Notes: generated by a model from the letters alone, not told the origin. A DNA stretch of 64,000 nt from Pseudonocardia humida (GCF_023898865.1 NZ_JAGSOV010000019.1:38663-102662), one strand, 5' to 3'. Positions 48,325 through 59,957 are shown, counted from the stretch's first letter. Numbers and translations are program-made.

Positions 48325-50499
48325 CTAATCCAGGAGGTCCTCGATCGCGATGGGGATGTGGCGCACCCGGATGCCGGTGGCGTTGTGGACGGCGTTGGCG
48401 ATCGCCGCCGCCATGCCGACGACGCCGATCTCGCCCAGACCGCGCGCTCCGACGGGGTTGTGCAAGGTGTCGGGGTACTGCACGAACGCGACGTCGACGT
48501 CGGGGATGTCGGCGTTGACCGGGAGCAGGTAGCTCGCGAAGTCCCCGTTGGCCGGACGGCCGCTCTCCTCGATCTCCAGGCCCTCGTGCAGCGCGGCCGA
48601 GACGCCCCAGATCATGCCACCGATGATCTGGCTCCGGGCCGTCTGCTCGTTGATGATCCGGCCGGCGTCGAACACGCCGAGCATCCGCGACACCCGGACC
48701 TCGCGCGTCCACCGGTGCACCCGGACCTCGCAGAACTGGGCGCCGAACGAGCTGAACGAGTGCTTGGTCATCTCCTCGCCAGGGGCCGAGGAGCCGACGG
48801 CGGCGATCGACCTGCGGCCCGTTGCCCGCAGGACCTCCCCGAACGTCATGCGCCGGCCGTCGGCGGCCAGCACGCGACCGTCGGCGTAGGAGAGCTCCGC
48901 GCCTTCGAACGGCGCGCCCGGCCCCGACGCCAGCGCGAGCAGCTCGTCGATCGCTTGCGGCGCGGCGATCATGATGGCCGAGCCCGCGCTCGCCGTCGCG
49001 GTCGAGCCGCCGGACATGCCCCCCGGCGGCAGCGCCGAGTCGCCCAGCCGGGGCGTGACCCGCTCGGGGGAGATGTCGAGGGATTCCGCACCGATCAGGG
49101 CCAGCACGGTGAGCAGGCCGGTGCCCGGGTCGGCGCCGCTGGTCGCGACCTCGGCCGTGTCGTCGTCGCGCAGCGTGACCCGGACGCTGGCCGGGAACCG
49201 CAGGGCCGGGAACATCGCGGTGGCCGTGCCCAGGCCGACCAGCCAGTCGCCGTCGGCACGTCCCCGCCGGGTGCGCTCCGCCCACCCGAACCGGGTGGCG
49301 CCCAGGCGGAAGCACTCGTCGAGGTGCTTGCTCGACCACTGCAGGTCCTTGCCGGGAGGCGCGACCGAGCTGTTGCGCCGACGCAGCTCGATCGGGTCCA
49401 CGTCCAGGGCGACCGCCAGCTCGTCGATCGCGCTCTCCAGGGCGAACGACCCCGGGGCCTCGCCCGGCGCCCGCATGAACGTGGTGGGCGGGACGTGCAG
49501 CGGCACCATCTTCTGGCTGATCGCCACGTTGGGGGTGGCGTACCACTCGCGGGAGGTGCCGTGCGAGGTCGGCTCGACGAACCCCGGCGTGGCGGTGGTG
49601 CTGGACCACGAGTCGTGGCGCAGCGCGATCAGCGTGCCGTCCTCGTCCGCGCCGATGCTGAGCCGCTGCACGGTGGCGGGCCGGGTGGCGGTGGCGGTGA
49701 AGACCTGCTCGCGGGTGAGCGCCGCCTTGACCGGTCGGCCGAGGTCCCTGGCGGCGGCCGCCGCCAGGAACGCGGGCGTGGAAGCGGCGCCCTTGCCGCC
49801 GAACGCCCCGCCGACGAACGGGTTCACGACGTGGACCCGCGCGAGGTCGAGGCCCAGGGCGTCGGCCAACGCCGCGGCCACGAGGTCCGAGCCCTGGTTG
49901 CCGCTGTGAACGGTCAGCCCACCGGACTCCCACACGGCCACCGCGGAGTGCGGCTCCATCGCGGCGTGGTTCTGCGTGGCGGTGGTGTAGGTCGCCTCGA
50001 CGACCACGGGGCTCGCGGCGAGCGCGTCCTCGATGGACTCCACACCGGGGGCGAGCACGGCGAGGGACGGCGGCGCGCCGTCCATGGCAGGGGGAGCGTC
50101 CTGCGCCGTGGCGAGGCCGTCTCGCATCGAGGTCAGCGCCGGCCGCTCGTCGTAGGAGACCCCGACGAGCATCGCCGCGTCGCGGGCCTGCTCGTAGGTC
50201 TCGGCGACGACGAAGCCGATCGGCTGGCCGTAGTGGGCGACGTCGGTGTTCTGCAGCGGGACCCAGGTCGCGCCCAGGAACGGGGACACCGGTGTCCGCA
50301 GCCGCAGCGGCGCGAACGGCGTGTACACGGCGATCACGCCCGGCGCGTTCCGCGCTGCCGCGACGTCCATGGCGGTGATCCGGCCGTGCGCGATCGTGCT
50401 GAGCACGACGTGTCCGAAGACCATGCCGGGGACGTTGTTGTCCGCTCCGTACCTGGCCCGGCCCGTGACCTTGTTCGGGCCGTCCAACCGGCTGATCAT
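48325..50499 (-). CDS. Molybdenum aldehyde oxidoreductase large subunit (PaoC/XdhA-like)
   Basis: 724 residues. 'DGPNKVTGRARYGADNNVPG' opens the aldehyde oxidase/xanthine dehydrogenase fold, 'VNPFVGGAFGGKGAAS' (near 233) and 'FMRAPGEAPGSFALESAIDE' bind molybdopterin, and 'GARGLGEIGVVGMAAAIANA' near the C-terminus carries the catalytic Glu. Hydroxylates aldehydes or N-heterocycles. ATGA overlap with the FAD subunit. Confidence 0.92.
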   Translation of the reverse strand: MISRLDGPNKVTGRARYGADNNVPGMVFGHVVLSTIAHGRITAMDVAAARNAPGVIAVYTPFAPLRLRTPVSPFLGATWVPLQNTDVAHYGQPIGFVVAETYEQARDAAMLVGVSYDERPALTSMRDGLATAQDAPPAMDGAPPSLAVLAPGVESIEDALAASPVVVEATYTTATQNHAAMEPHSAVAVWESGGLTVHSGNQGSDLVAAALADALGLDLARVHVVNPFVGGAFGGKGAASTPAFLAAAAARDLGRPVKAALTREQVFTATATRPATVQRLSIGADEDGTLIALRHDSWSSTTATPGFVEPTSHGTSREWYATPNVAISQKMVPLHVPPTTFMRAPGEAPGSFALESAIDELAVALDVDPIELRRRNSSVAPPGKDLQWSSKHLDECFRLGATRFGWAERTRRGRADGDWLVGLGTATAMFPALRFPASVRVTLRDDDTAEVATSGADPGTGLLTVLALIGAESLDISPERVTPRLGDSALPPGGMSGGSTATASAGSAIMIAAPQAIDELLALASGPGAPFEGAELSYADGRVLAADGRRMTFGEVLRATGRRSIAAVGSSAPGEEMTKHSFSSFGAQFCEVRVHRWTREVRVSRMLGVFDAGRIINEQTARSQIIGGMIWGVSAALHEGLEIEESGRPANGDFASYLLPVNADIPDVDVAFVQYPDTLHNPVGARGLGEIGVVGMAAAIANAVHNATGIRVRHIPIAIEDLLD

Positions 50500-51458
50500 G
50501 CTCGGTCCCCCTCGGTCACCTCGAGCAGCGCGCGGACGACCGTCCGCGGCAGCAACGACGCCTTGAAAGCGTTGGCCGACAGCGGCCGGGCACCCTCGGC
50601 CGCCACCGCCGCCGCGTCCTCGAAGGACGCCCGGGTCGCGGGCGCGCCGCGCAGGGCCGCCTCGACCGCCGGCAGCCGCCACGGCACGGTCGCCACGCCG
50701 CCGACCGCCACCCGGGCGTCGACGACGCGCCCGTCCCGGACGTCGATGGCGACGGCCGCGGAGCACAGCGCGAACTCGTAGGACTGCCGGTCCCGCACCT
50801 TGACGTAGGTGGAGCGCGTCGCCCAGTCGAGCCGCGGGACCACGATCTCGCTGATCAGCTCCCCGGGGCGCAGGTCGTTGTCGACCTCGGGGGTGCCGCC
50901 GGGCGTGCGGTAGAGGTCGGCGAGCACGACGGTGCGCTCCCCGTCGGCACCGACCAGCCGGACCCGCGCGTCGAGTGCGACGAGGGCGACGGCCAGGTCG
51001 CTGGCGTGGGTGGCCACGCACGCGTCGCTCGTGCCCAGCACCGCGTGCATCCGGTTGGCACCCGCGATGGCCGGGCAGCCGCTGCCGGGCACCCGCTTGT
51101 TGCACGGCGTGGCGACGTCGCGGAAGTAGCTGCAGCGGGTGCGCTGCATCAGGTTGCCGCCGATGCTGGCCATGTTCCGGAGCTGCTGGGAGGCGCTCTG
51201 CAGCAGGGCGCGGGAGATCACCGGGTAGACCCCGGGATGGGCGGCGACGTCGCTCATCCGCTCCAGGGCGCCGATCCGCAGCCCGTCACCGGCGTCGATG
51301 CCGCGCAGCGGCAGCGCGTTGATGTCCAGGACGCGGTGCGGGGTCAGCACGTCGAGCTTCATCAGGTCGACGAGTGTGGTCCCGCCGGCGAGGAACGTGC
51401 CGGGCGAGGCGAGGGCGTCGTCGACGGTCGCGGGCGCTGTGAGCTCAAAGGGACGCAT
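50496..51458 (-). CDS. FAD-binding subunit of aldehyde oxidoreductase (PaoB-like)
   Basis: 320 residues. FAD-binding PCMH domain with '[20 protein letters not shown]' and '[20 protein letters not shown]'. The insertion with cysteines in 'TRCSYFRD', '[17 protein letters not shown]' and 'TSDACVATH' matches the extra [4Fe-4S] cluster of E. coli PaoB, so this is the periplasmic-aldehyde-oxidoreductase-like type. No twin-arginine signal is seen on the small subunit here, suggesting a cytosolic enzyme. Confidence 0.9.
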   Translation of the reverse strand: MRPFELTAPATVDDALASPGTFLAGGTTLVDLMKLDVLTPHRVLDINALPLRGIDAGDGLRIGALERMSDVAAHPGVYPVISRALLQSASQQLRNMASIGGNLMQRTRCSYFRDVATPCNKRVPGSGCPAIAGANRMHAVLGTSDACVATHASDLAVALVALDARVRLVGADGERTVVLADLYRTPGGTPEVDNDLRPGELISEIVVPRLDWATRSTYVKVRDRQSYEFALCSAAVAIDVRDGRVVDARVAVGGVATVPWRLPAVEAALRGAPATRASFEDAAAVAAEGARPLSANAFKASLLPRTVVRALLEVTEGDRA

Positions 51459-51909
51459 CGGCCCGCCTCGCCTGTTCGGCCGCCTGCTCGACCGCCGCGA
51501 CGATGTTCGGGTAGGCCGCGCAGCGGCAGAGGTTGCCGGACATGAACTCGCGGACGTCCGGCACGTCCTGCTCGACCGCGGCGACGGCCGACATGATCTG
51601 GCCGGACGTGCAGAACCCGCACTGCAGGGCGTCCTGGTCGAGGAAGGCCTGCTGGACCGGGTGGAGCTGGTCGCCGTCGGCGAGGCCTTCCACCGTGGTG
51701 ACCGGCTGCTGGACGGTGGCGGCCAGGGTCAGGCACGAGAGCACCGGCCGGCCGCCGACGTGCACGGTGCACGCACCGCACTGACCCCGGTCGCAGCCCT
51801 TCTTGGGGCCGGTGACACCGAGGCGTTCGCGCAACGCGTCCAGGAGGGTCACGCCCGGATCGACGCTCAGTCGTTCCGGTCTACCGTTGATCACGAGTGA
51901 GATGTCCAC
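51445..51909 (-). CDS. [2Fe-2S] subunit of aldehyde oxidoreductase (PaoA-like)
   Basis: 154 residues from GTG 51909 ([20 protein letters not shown]). Plant-type [2Fe-2S] site [16 protein letters not shown] and the second site '[10 protein letters not shown]' with '[13 protein letters not shown]' are complete. A longer upstream frame is Pro/Arg-rich and was not used; no signal peptide. First gene of the three-gene leftward operon, divergent from TetR. Confidence 0.92.
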   Translation of the reverse strand: MDISLVINGRPERLSVDPGVTLLDALRERLGVTGPKKGCDRGQCGACTVHVGGRPVLSCLTLAATVQQPVTTVEGLADGDQLHPVQQAFLDQDALQCGFCTSGQIMSAVAAVEQDVPDVREFMSGNLCRCAAYPNIVAAVEQAAEQARRADASL

Positions 51910-52006
51910 TGGCTCTCTTTCCCGCAGACTCCTCCGCCGAGGGGCGCTCGGCGGGGACCGTGGTGGTGGGTTCGGGTTCGAGGGTGTGGCGCCACCACGC
52001 ACGCTA

Positions 52007-52022
52007 GCGGATTCTTATCCGC
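52007..52022. promoter_or_regulatory. Operator palindrome in the PaoA/TetR gap
   Basis: GCGGAT-TCTT-ATCCGC, perfect 6-bp arms, between the divergent aldehyde oxidoreductase and TetR genes. Likely TetR site; AT-rich centre overlaps possible -10 sequences. Confidence 0.6.
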
Positions 52023-52121
52023 TTCGCAAAGATGAGCGACTCCCACGGGCGTCGTCGCAGGTCCGTCCGGTCTGCATTACCGTGGACACGCTGGACGAAG
52101 GTGAGCCGGACGGGAGGGGCG

Positions 52122-52715
52122 ATGACGACCGGGTCGGTCAGCCACCGCCGTGCGGACACCCGCCGCAACCACGAACGGATCCTGGCCGTCGCCGCGCAGT
52201 CGATCGCCGCCGGTGAGCTCTCGTTCAACACCATCGCGAAGCAGGCCGGGGTGGGTGTCGGCACCGTCTACCGGCACTTCCCCACGCCGGAGGCGCTCGT
52301 CCTGGCCGTGTACGAGCGCGAGGTGCGCCACCTCGTCGGGGTCGTCCCGGGCCTGCTGGATTCCCACTCCCCGGAGCAGGCCTTCCGGACCTGGGCGACC
52401 GACCACCTGACGCACTACCTGATGACCAAGCGGGGCCTCGCCGCCGCGCTGCAGACCGCGAGCACCGCGGCCGGGGACGTGGCCGCGCACGCCTACCAGG
52501 CGGTACTCGGGGCGGCCTCGACGCTGGTCGAGGCGAACATCCGGGCCGGCACGGTCCGTGCCGACCTGGACCCCGAGACGGTCCTGCGCGGACTCAGCGG
52601 GTTGCTGCACCTCGACCCCGACAGCGACTGGCAGCGCCACGCCGAGAGCCTCACCGACCTGCTCTGGCGAGGGATGGCCGCCGACGGGGCTCGGGGACCC
52701 GACCGCGCACTCTGA
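52122..52715 (+). CDS. TetR family regulator of the aldehyde oxidoreductase operon
   Basis: 197 residues from ATG 52122 (ribosome site GGGAGGGG). HTH: 'RRNHERILAVAAQSIAAGEL', 'SFNTIAKQAGVGVGTVYRHF'. C-terminal domain of the SbtR type ('VLRGLSGLLHLDPDSDWQRH'). Divergence from the Pao-like genes and the palindrome between them support a repressor role. Confidence 0.87.
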   Translation: MTTGSVSHRRADTRRNHERILAVAAQSIAAGELSFNTIAKQAGVGVGTVYRHFPTPEALVLAVYEREVRHLVGVVPGLLDSHSPEQAFRTWATDHLTHYLMTKRGLAAALQTASTAAGDVAAHAYQAVLGAASTLVEANIRAGTVRADLDPETVLRGLSGLLHLDPDSDWQRHAESLTDLLWRGMAADGARGPDRAL

Positions 52716-52827
52716 GGTTCGGGCGGGGTCGGCCGGCGGGACGGCGGTTGCTCCACCACTGCTGCACCGGCACACGGAGGATCGGAGTGCCGCCACCCCC
52801 GCCCGCCCCACCCCTACCCTGATCGTC

Positions 52828-54240
52828 ATGGATCCCCGCCGCTTCACCCGACGCGTGCGGGGCACGTTGCGCCGGGATCCGCACGGCCTGCTGCACGGCG
52901 GGCCGCCGACGACGCCCGCGCTGCGCCCGATCGGGCCGGAGGTGCCGTCGGATTCGCACGTCCAGCAGGTGCTCGACCTGTGCATGCAGGTCGGGGAGGT
53001 GCTGCTGTCGAGCGGGGAGAACGCCGAGGAGACCACGGCGCGGATGCTGCGGATCTCGGAGGCGGCGGGGTTGCCGACGGTGGACGTGGACATCACGTTC
53101 ACCTCGATCACCATGTGCTGCCACCGGGGGAACGCGGCGGCGCCGGTGACGTCGATGCGGCTGATCCGGTACCGCACGCTCGACCTGAGCCGGTTGGCGC
53201 AGGTCTACCGCGTCGTGGAGCGGGTGGAGCGGGGGCGGCTGGACGTGCGGGCGGCGGCGGTGGCGCTCGACGCCGCGGTGCGGGCGGCGCACCCCTACCC
53301 GCGGTGGGTGGCGACGGCGGGGTGGGCGGGGCTGTCGGCGTCGGTGGCGGTGCTGCTGGGGGCCGAGCCGTTGACGGCGGTGGTCGCGTTCGTGGTGACC
53401 GCGCTGATCGACCGGGTGGGGCGGCTGCTCGGCCGGTGGCAGCTGCCGGCGTTCTTCCAGCAGGTCTGCGGGGGGTTCCTGGCCACGGGGTCCACGCTCG
53501 TGCTGTTCGCGACCGGGCTCTTCGCGGAGGGCACGCGGCCCTCGCTGGTCGTCGCGGCCGGCATCACGGTGCTGCTGTCGGGGTTGTCGGTGGTGGGCAC
53601 CGTGCAGGACGCCATCGGCAGCTACTACGTGACGGCGGCCGGGCGGGCCGCGGAGATCGCTCTGCTGTCGGCGGGGCTGCTGACCGGGGTCGTGCTCGCG
53701 TTGAAGATCGGGTTCACGTTCGGGGTGAACCTGGAGGTCGCCGAAGCGCTGGCGCCCGGGGTGGGGCGGTTCAGCCTGGCCGCGGTGGCGGCCGGGGTGG
53801 GGGCGGCCTGCTACGCGCTGGCCGGGTACGCGCCGCTGCGCTCGCTGCTCGCCGCCGGGCTGGCCGGGACCGCGGGCTGGATCACCTACGGGGCGACCGT
53901 GCAGCTCCTCGATCTGGGGCCGGTGGCGGCGACGGGCTCGGCGGCCGTGGTCGTCGGGGCGGCGGCCGGGCTGCTGCGGCGCCGGGGCGGGGTGCAGTCG
54001 CTGGTGGTGACGCTGGCCGGGATCACCCCGCTGCTGCCGGGGCTGGTCGCCTACCGCGGCTTCTACCAGTTGGCCGTCGAGGGCCTGGCCGACGGGCTGG
54101 TCACCGTCACCCTGGCGCTGGGGGTCGGGCTGGCGTTGGCCGCGGGCGTGGCGCTGGGCGACTTCATGACGCGGCCGCGCCGGCCGCGCCCGGCCGGTCC
54201 GGCGAGGACGGACGAACCGGAGGTCCAGCCGGAGTCGTAG
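52828..54240 (+). CDS. ThrE-type threonine/serine exporter family protein
   Basis: 470 residues. Cytosolic N-terminal domain with '[20 protein letters not shown]' and '[20 protein letters not shown]' (ThrE/DUF1212 signature), then about ten membrane helices ('[20 protein letters not shown]', '[20 protein letters not shown]'). Actinobacterial ThrE exports threonine and serine. Monocistronic; a short Pro/Arg-rich tail is cytosolic. Confidence 0.88.
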   Translation: MDPRRFTRRVRGTLRRDPHGLLHGGPPTTPALRPIGPEVPSDSHVQQVLDLCMQVGEVLLSSGENAEETTARMLRISEAAGLPTVDVDITFTSITMCCHRGNAAAPVTSMRLIRYRTLDLSRLAQVYRVVERVERGRLDVRAAAVALDAAVRAAHPYPRWVATAGWAGLSASVAVLLGAEPLTAVVAFVVTALIDRVGRLLGRWQLPAFFQQVCGGFLATGSTLVLFATGLFAEGTRPSLVVAAGITVLLSGLSVVGTVQDAIGSYYVTAAGRAAEIALLSAGLLTGVVLALKIGFTFGVNLEVAEALAPGVGRFSLAAVAAGVGAACYALAGYAPLRSLLAAGLAGTAGWITYGATVQLLDLGPVAATGSAAVVVGAAAGLLRRRGGVQSLVVTLAGITPLLPGLVAYRGFYQLAVEGLADGLVTVTLALGVGLALAAGVALGDFMTRPRRPRPAGPARTDEPEVQPES

Positions 54241-54349
54241 CGGACCCGCGCCCGAGTGGCCGCAGCCACGGCGCCACCCGGGCGTGCGCCGCCGCAGAGC
54301 CGAGTCTCAGACCCCGCGCCGGGGCCGGAGCATCAGTAAGGTCAGCGCC

Positions 54350-55770
<1,421 letters not shown>

Positions 55771-55774
<4 letters not shown>

Positions 55775-56544
55775 GCGCCCTCGACCCCGCCCTGGCCGAG
55801 GCGGTGCGCTCGGTCGCGGCGGTGCCCCGGCTGCTGGTCGCGTTCGACTTCGACGGCGTGCTCGCCCCGATCGTCGACGTGCCCTCGGACGCGCGACCGC
55901 TGCCCGAGACCGCCCGCGTGCTCTCCGAGCTGGCCGAGCTGCCCGACACGGTCGTCGCGCTGGTGTCCGGGCGCGGCCTGGCCGACCTGGGCGCGGTGTC
56001 CGGCTTCACGGCGCCGGTGCGGCTGGTCGGCAGCCACGGCGGCGAGTTCGACGACGGCGCCGCCGTCCTCGACGACGAGCAGCGCGCCCGCCTCGACGCG
56101 CTGGTGACGGAGCTGAGCGCGCTGGTCGACGGCGAGCCGGGGGTCGCGCTGGAGGCCAAGCCGGCCGGGGTCGCGGTGCACGTCCGCAACGCGCCGGCCG
56201 AGGTCGGCGCGCGGGTGCTGGCCGCGGCGGCGGCCGGGCCGGGCGCGCGGCCGGGGATCGAGTCGACACCGGGCAAGGCGGTGCTCGACATGTCGGTGAT
56301 GCGCACGTCCAAGGGGTCGGCGATCGACCTGCTGCGCGAGCGGGTGAAGGCCGACGCCGTGATCTTCGGCGGCGACGACGTCACCGACGAGACCGCGCTG
56401 GCCCGGATGCGCCCGGGCGACGTCGGGGTCAAGGTCGGCGAGGGCGAGACGGCGGCCGCGTACCGCGTCGCCGACCCGGAGGCCGTCACCGAGCTGCTCA
56501 CCACCCTGCTCGCGGAGCGCAGGGCGGCGATCGCGGGGTCGTGA
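55771..56544 (+). CDS. otsB: Trehalose-phosphatase
   Basis: 257 residues from GTG overlapping the otsA stop. HAD-type motif I is [16 protein letters not shown] (nucleophile Asp), motif II '[11 protein letters not shown]', motif III Lys in '[14 protein letters not shown]', motif IV '[12 protein letters not shown]'. Releases trehalose, an osmoprotectant and cell-envelope sugar donor. Confidence 0.94.
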
Positions 56545-56557
56545 TCGCGGGCCCGGC

Positions 56558-56935
56558 TCAGGCCAGTTTCGCGCGGGCCTCCTCCCACGTCGGCGGGTAC
56601 TCGGCGGGGGCGTAGAAGACGAACCGCGAGTCGGCCATGGCCGCCCGGTAGCGGGCCATCACCGACCGGTGCGGCTCGGCCCGCACCATCGCGTCCAACG
56701 ACTCCCGGTCGCGCCACGCGCTGAGCGTGGCGAACTCTCGGCGCAGCGGGCGCGCCACCAGCGACACGCCTAGTGCGCCCGGCGAGCGGCGCACGAGCGT
56801 GCGCACCCGCATGGCGTCGCGCAGGAACGGCGGCACGTCGCGGAAGCTGCGCAGCCGGAAGCGCGAGGCCATCACCAGCGGCTCGCCCCCGGTGGTGGTC
56901 GCGGCGTCGACAGTGGTCCACGGCAGGGTCGGCAT
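56558..56935 (-). CDS. Antibiotic-biosynthesis-monooxygenase-like (ABM/DUF3291) protein
   Basis: 125 residues from ATG 56935 with AAGGAG 7 bases upstream. 'FRDVPPFLRDAMRVRTLVRR', 'LRREFATLSAWRDRESLDAM' and 'HRSVMARYRAAMADSRFVFY' give a dimeric ferredoxin-like fold without a metal motif. Function unknown; likely controlled by the divergent TetR through the pair of palindromes. Confidence 0.72.
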   Translation of the reverse strand: MPTLPWTTVDAATTTGGEPLVMASRFRLRSFRDVPPFLRDAMRVRTLVRRSPGALGVSLVARPLRREFATLSAWRDRESLDAMVRAEPHRSVMARYRAAMADSRFVFYAPAEYPPTWEEARAKLA

Positions 56936-56960
56936 CCCGGTCTCCTTCGGATCGCATGGT

Positions 56961-57009
56961 CTTGACAACGACAAGATGCCGCACGAGGTCGTAACTTGTC
57001 AACGTCAAG
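56961..57009. promoter_or_regulatory. Pair of 15-bp operator palindromes
   Basis: CTTGACAACGACAAG (56961-56975) and CTTGTCAACGTCAAG (56995-57009) share CTTGnCAACGnCAAG, 34 bp apart centre to centre, in the gap between the ABM-like and TetR genes. The TTGACA could be a -35, so binding would block both promoters. Confidence 0.7.
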
Positions 57010-57030
57010 ACTCGCGCTACCCTGTGACCC

Positions 57031-57588
57031 GTGCCCTACCACCACGGCGACCTGCGCCGGGCCCTGCTCGACACCGCGCTCGCCGCGATCGTCGAGCAGG
57101 GCCCGGTCGCGATCAGCCTGCGCGAGCTCGCCCGCCGCGCCGGCGTCTCGCACGCCGCACCCACCCACCACTTCCGGGACAAGACGGGGCTGCTCACCGC
57201 CATCGCCACCGAGGGCTGGAGCCTGCTCGCCGACGCGCTGGACGCCGTCACCGATCGCGACTTCGCCGAGCTGGGGGTGGCCTACGTCGTGTTCGCCACC
57301 ACGCACCCCGCGCACTTCGCGGTGATGCGCGCGCCCGGGCTGGTCCGAGCGGACGACCACGGGCTGGTCGCGGCGCAGCAGCGGGCCGGGGCATCGCTGG
57401 GGACCGAGCCCGACGGCGCGCCGCGCGACCGGACGACCGCGCTGGCCGGCTGGTCGCTGGTGCACGGGCTGTCATCGCTGCTGCTGGAAGGCATGGTCGC
57501 GCCGGACCCGGGCTCCGACGTCGAGTCGCTGGCCCGCGCGGTCACCGGCCGGCTGGGCCGTCCCCTCCCGGGCCGGAACCCCCGCTGA
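57031..57588 (+). CDS. TetR family regulator
   Basis: 185 residues from GTG. Starts VPYHHGDLRRALLDTALAAI, the usual opening of TetR_C_13/WHG-type regulators. HTH 'VAISLRELARRAGVSHAAPT' followed by HHFRDK. The WHG-type C-terminus is 'AGWSLVHGLSSLLLEGMVAP'. Its 3' end overlaps the NAT gene tail to tail by 47 bp. Confidence 0.87.
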   Translation: MPYHHGDLRRALLDTALAAIVEQGPVAISLRELARRAGVSHAAPTHHFRDKTGLLTAIATEGWSLLADALDAVTDRDFAELGVAYVVFATTHPAHFAVMRAPGLVRADDHGLVAAQQRAGASLGTEPDGAPRDRTTALAGWSLVHGLSSLLLEGMVAPDPGSDVESLARAVTGRLGRPLPGRNPR

Positions 57589-58414
57589 CCGACGTGGTGG
57601 CCCGGGCCTGCAGCTCGAGCCACGCCGCGTGCTGGCCCCCGGTGCGCTCCCAGAGGACGGCGACCCCGTCGTCGCCGAGGTCGTCCACCGGGATCCGGAA
57701 GCGGTCGAGCACCTCGACGAACTCCTCGACGCCCCCGATGACGCGCTGCCCGTCCGGCGCGGCGACGGTCCGCCCGCGCAGGGCGAGCTCCTGCCCGTCG
57801 CGGTGGTGCTGGGCCAGCAGCACCCGGACGAACGGGGAGTCCGGCGAGGTGGCGAGCTCCTGGCAGCGCCCGGCGAAGTCGCCGAGGTCGCGGGGCGCGG
57901 TGCGCAGGTCGTAGGACGCGACGCTGCCACCGGGGTGGTGGTGGATGCGCCACGTACCGGCGTCGAGGCGCTCGATGCGGTAGCCGAGCCCGCCCTGGCG
58001 GTGCTCGCCCTCGCGCAGCGGCAGCGGCTCCAGGAAGGCGTCGCCGATGCCGGCGTCGGCCACCCAGCGCTCGCCGTCGATCGTGACGAGCAGCGCGACG
58101 TGGTTGCCCCAGGCCCCGTCGCCGCGAACGACGGCCAGCACCCCGCTCTCGACCACGTCCACGGCGAAGCCCACCGACCGCAGCAGCAGCGCCAGCGCGC
58201 CGTTCATCTCGTAGCAGAACCCGCCCCGCGAGCGGCGGCCGAACTTGTCGAGCAGTGCCTCCGGGTCGAGTCGGACCGGCCGGCCCAGCTGGATGTCGAC
58301 GTTCTCGTAGGGGACGCGGGTGCGCCAGGCGCGGTGCAGCCTGCGGAGGGTGGCGAGGTCGGCGGACAGCGGTGCGTCGACGCCGAGGCGGGCGAGCAAC
58401 GGGTGGAGGTCCAC
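57542..58414 (-). CDS. nat: Arylamine N-acetyltransferase
   Basis: 290 residues from GTG 58414, chosen because GAGGAG lies 6 bases upstream. 'VPYENVDIQLGRPVRLDPEA' and the catalytic Cys in 'SRGGFCYEMNGALALLLRSV' (near 67), His in 'GAWGNHVALLV', Asp in 'WVADAGIGDAFLEPLPL' form the NAT triad. Transfers acetyl from acetyl-CoA to arylamines and hydrazines. The Gly-rich last 20 residues lie over the TetR 3' end. Confidence 0.92.
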   Translation of the reverse strand: MDLHPLLARLGVDAPLSADLATLRRLHRAWRTRVPYENVDIQLGRPVRLDPEALLDKFGRRSRGGFCYEMNGALALLLRSVGFAVDVVESGVLAVVRGDGAWGNHVALLVTIDGERWVADAGIGDAFLEPLPLREGEHRQGGLGYRIERLDAGTWRIHHHPGGSVASYDLRTAPRDLGDFAGRCQELATSPDSPFVRVLLAQHHRDGQELALRGRTVAAPDGQRVIGGVEEFVEVLDRFRIPVDDLGDDGVAVLWERTGGQHAAWLELQARATTSVSGGSGPGGDGPAGR

Positions 58415-58446
58415 GACGAGCTCCTCAATCGGAGGATTTTCCTCCA

Positions 58447-58483
58447 CTTACTGTAGCCATCCGGAGGATGACCGTCCAGTAAG
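58447..58483. promoter_or_regulatory. Inverted repeat between nat and TetR genes
   Basis: CTTACTG (58447-58453) and CAGTAAG (58477-58483) are exact inverted copies, near the nat 5' region and just before the TetR gene at 58499. TACAGT on the minus strand may be the nat -10. Probable TetR operator. Confidence 0.55.
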
Positions 58484-58498
58484 GGATAGGCTGGCGAG

Positions 58499-59116
58499 GT
58501 GGCAGACCTGCGGGCCGACGCGCGGCGCAACCGGGACCGGCTCGTCGAGGCCGCTGCGGCCCTGTTCGCCGAGCGCGGCCCGGACGCCCCCCTCGACGAG
58601 GTCGCCCGGCGGGCCGGGGTCGGTGTCGGCACGCTCTACCGCCGCTTCCCCGACCGCGACGCCCTGGTCCGGGCAGTGGCGGTGACGAGCCTGCGGCGGG
58701 TGGTCGGGAACGCGCGGGCCGCGGCGGGTGCCGCGGACGGCTGGAGCGGGCTCACCGGCTTCGTCCGGGCCTCGGTCGGCGACCTGCGCCTCGCGGCCGG
58801 GCTGTCGATGACGTTCGCCCGCACCTGGGCCGGGCTGCGCCTGGACGCCGAGCACGAGGAGCTGCGTGACGAGCTGGTCGCACTGCTCCAGCAGTTGGTC
58901 GACCGGGCTCACGGCGAAGGAGCGATGCGACCGGAGGTGAGCGCGGGCGACCTCGCGGTGCTGCTCGCGCTCGTCCTGCGGCCGCTACCGGGCGCACCCC
59001 CGGCGCTGGTCGGGGGTGCGGCGGAGCGGCACATCGCCATCGTGCTGGAGGGGATGCGGGCACACCCCGGCGAGCCGCTGCCGGGCGACCCGCTCCTGCT
59101 CGACGACCTCCGGTGA
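58499..59116 (+). CDS. TetR family regulator (SbtR-like)
   Basis: 205 residues from GTG. 'DARRNRDRLVEAAAALFAER', 'DEVARRAGVGVGTLYRRFPD' is the HTH, with the SbtR-like C-terminus 'LRDELVALLQQLVDRAHGEG'. Divergent from nat and the likely controller of it. Confidence 0.87.
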   Translation: MADLRADARRNRDRLVEAAAALFAERGPDAPLDEVARRAGVGVGTLYRRFPDRDALVRAVAVTSLRRVVGNARAAAGAADGWSGLTGFVRASVGDLRLAAGLSMTFARTWAGLRLDAEHEELRDELVALLQQLVDRAHGEGAMRPEVSAGDLAVLLALVLRPLPGAPPALVGGAAERHIAIVLEGMRAHPGEPLPGDPLLLDDLR

Positions 59117-59202
59117 TCCGCCATCCCGTCGAGACCGGCGTCAGGGATCAAACTCCCCGCTGCCGATCCCGTAAGGGGCTGGGCCGCTGCCATCATCGGA
59201 GG

Positions 59203-59940
59203 ATGACCGCCTACGACCGGATCGGTCGCGACTACCGGAGCACCCGCCGACCGGACCCGAGGATCGCCGCGCAGGTGGGCGCGGCGCTGGCCGGCATGGC
59301 CGGCGTCGTGAACGTCGGCGCCGGCACGGGCTCCTACGAGCCGGCGGAGACGGTCGCGGCGGTCGAGCCCAGCTCGGTCATGATCGCGCAGCGCCCCGCA
59401 GGGGCCGCCCCCTGCGTGCGCGGCACGGCCGAGGCGCTGCCCCTGGCCGACGGCGCCGTCGACGCCGCGCTCGCGGTGCTGACCGTCCACCACTGGACCG
59501 ACGTCGACGCCGGGATCGCCGAGCTCCGCCGGGTCTCCCGGCGGAGGGTCGTGATCCTCACCTGGGACCAGGCGGCGCTCGGTGAGTTCTGGCTGGTGCG
59601 CGAGTACCTCCCGGCCGCCGCCGCGGTCAGCGCGGGCCACGCCGTGCCCGTCGCCCGGCTCGTCGAGCTGCTGCCCGGGGCGCGGGTCGAGCCGGTGGTG
59701 GTGCCGCACGACTGCACCGACGGCTTCGGCGCCGCCTTCTGGCGCCGGCCCGCGGCCTACCTCGACCCGGGGGTGCGCGCCGGCATCTCGATGCTGGCCC
59801 AGGCCGACCCGCGGGACCTGGCCGACGGGCTGGCCGCGCTCGCCGCCGACCTGGACTCCGGCGCCTGGCACGAGCGCCACCGCGACCTGTCGGCCCTGGA
59901 CCGGCTCGACGCCGGGTACCGGTTGATCGTGAGCGGCTGA
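59203..59940 (+). CDS. Class I SAM-dependent methyltransferase
   Basis: 245 residues. 'YDRIGRDYRSTRRPDPRIAA' opens it, motif I is VVNVGAGTGSYEPAETVAAV (Asn in place of the usual Asp), then 'AVEPSSVMIAQRP', 'AEALPLADGAVDAALAVLTV' and HHWTDVDAGIAEL. UbiE-like small-molecule enzyme. Separated from the TetR gene by 86 bp with no feature seen. Confidence 0.84.
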   Translation: MTAYDRIGRDYRSTRRPDPRIAAQVGAALAGMAGVVNVGAGTGSYEPAETVAAVEPSSVMIAQRPAGAAPCVRGTAEALPLADGAVDAALAVLTVHHWTDVDAGIAELRRVSRRRVVILTWDQAALGEFWLVREYLPAAAAVSAGHAVPVARLVELLPGARVEPVVVPHDCTDGFGAAFWRRPAAYLDPGVRAGISMLAQADPRDLADGLAALAADLDSGAWHERHRDLSALDRLDAGYRLIVSG

Positions 59941-59957
59941 GCGGCGCAGCCCGCCGG

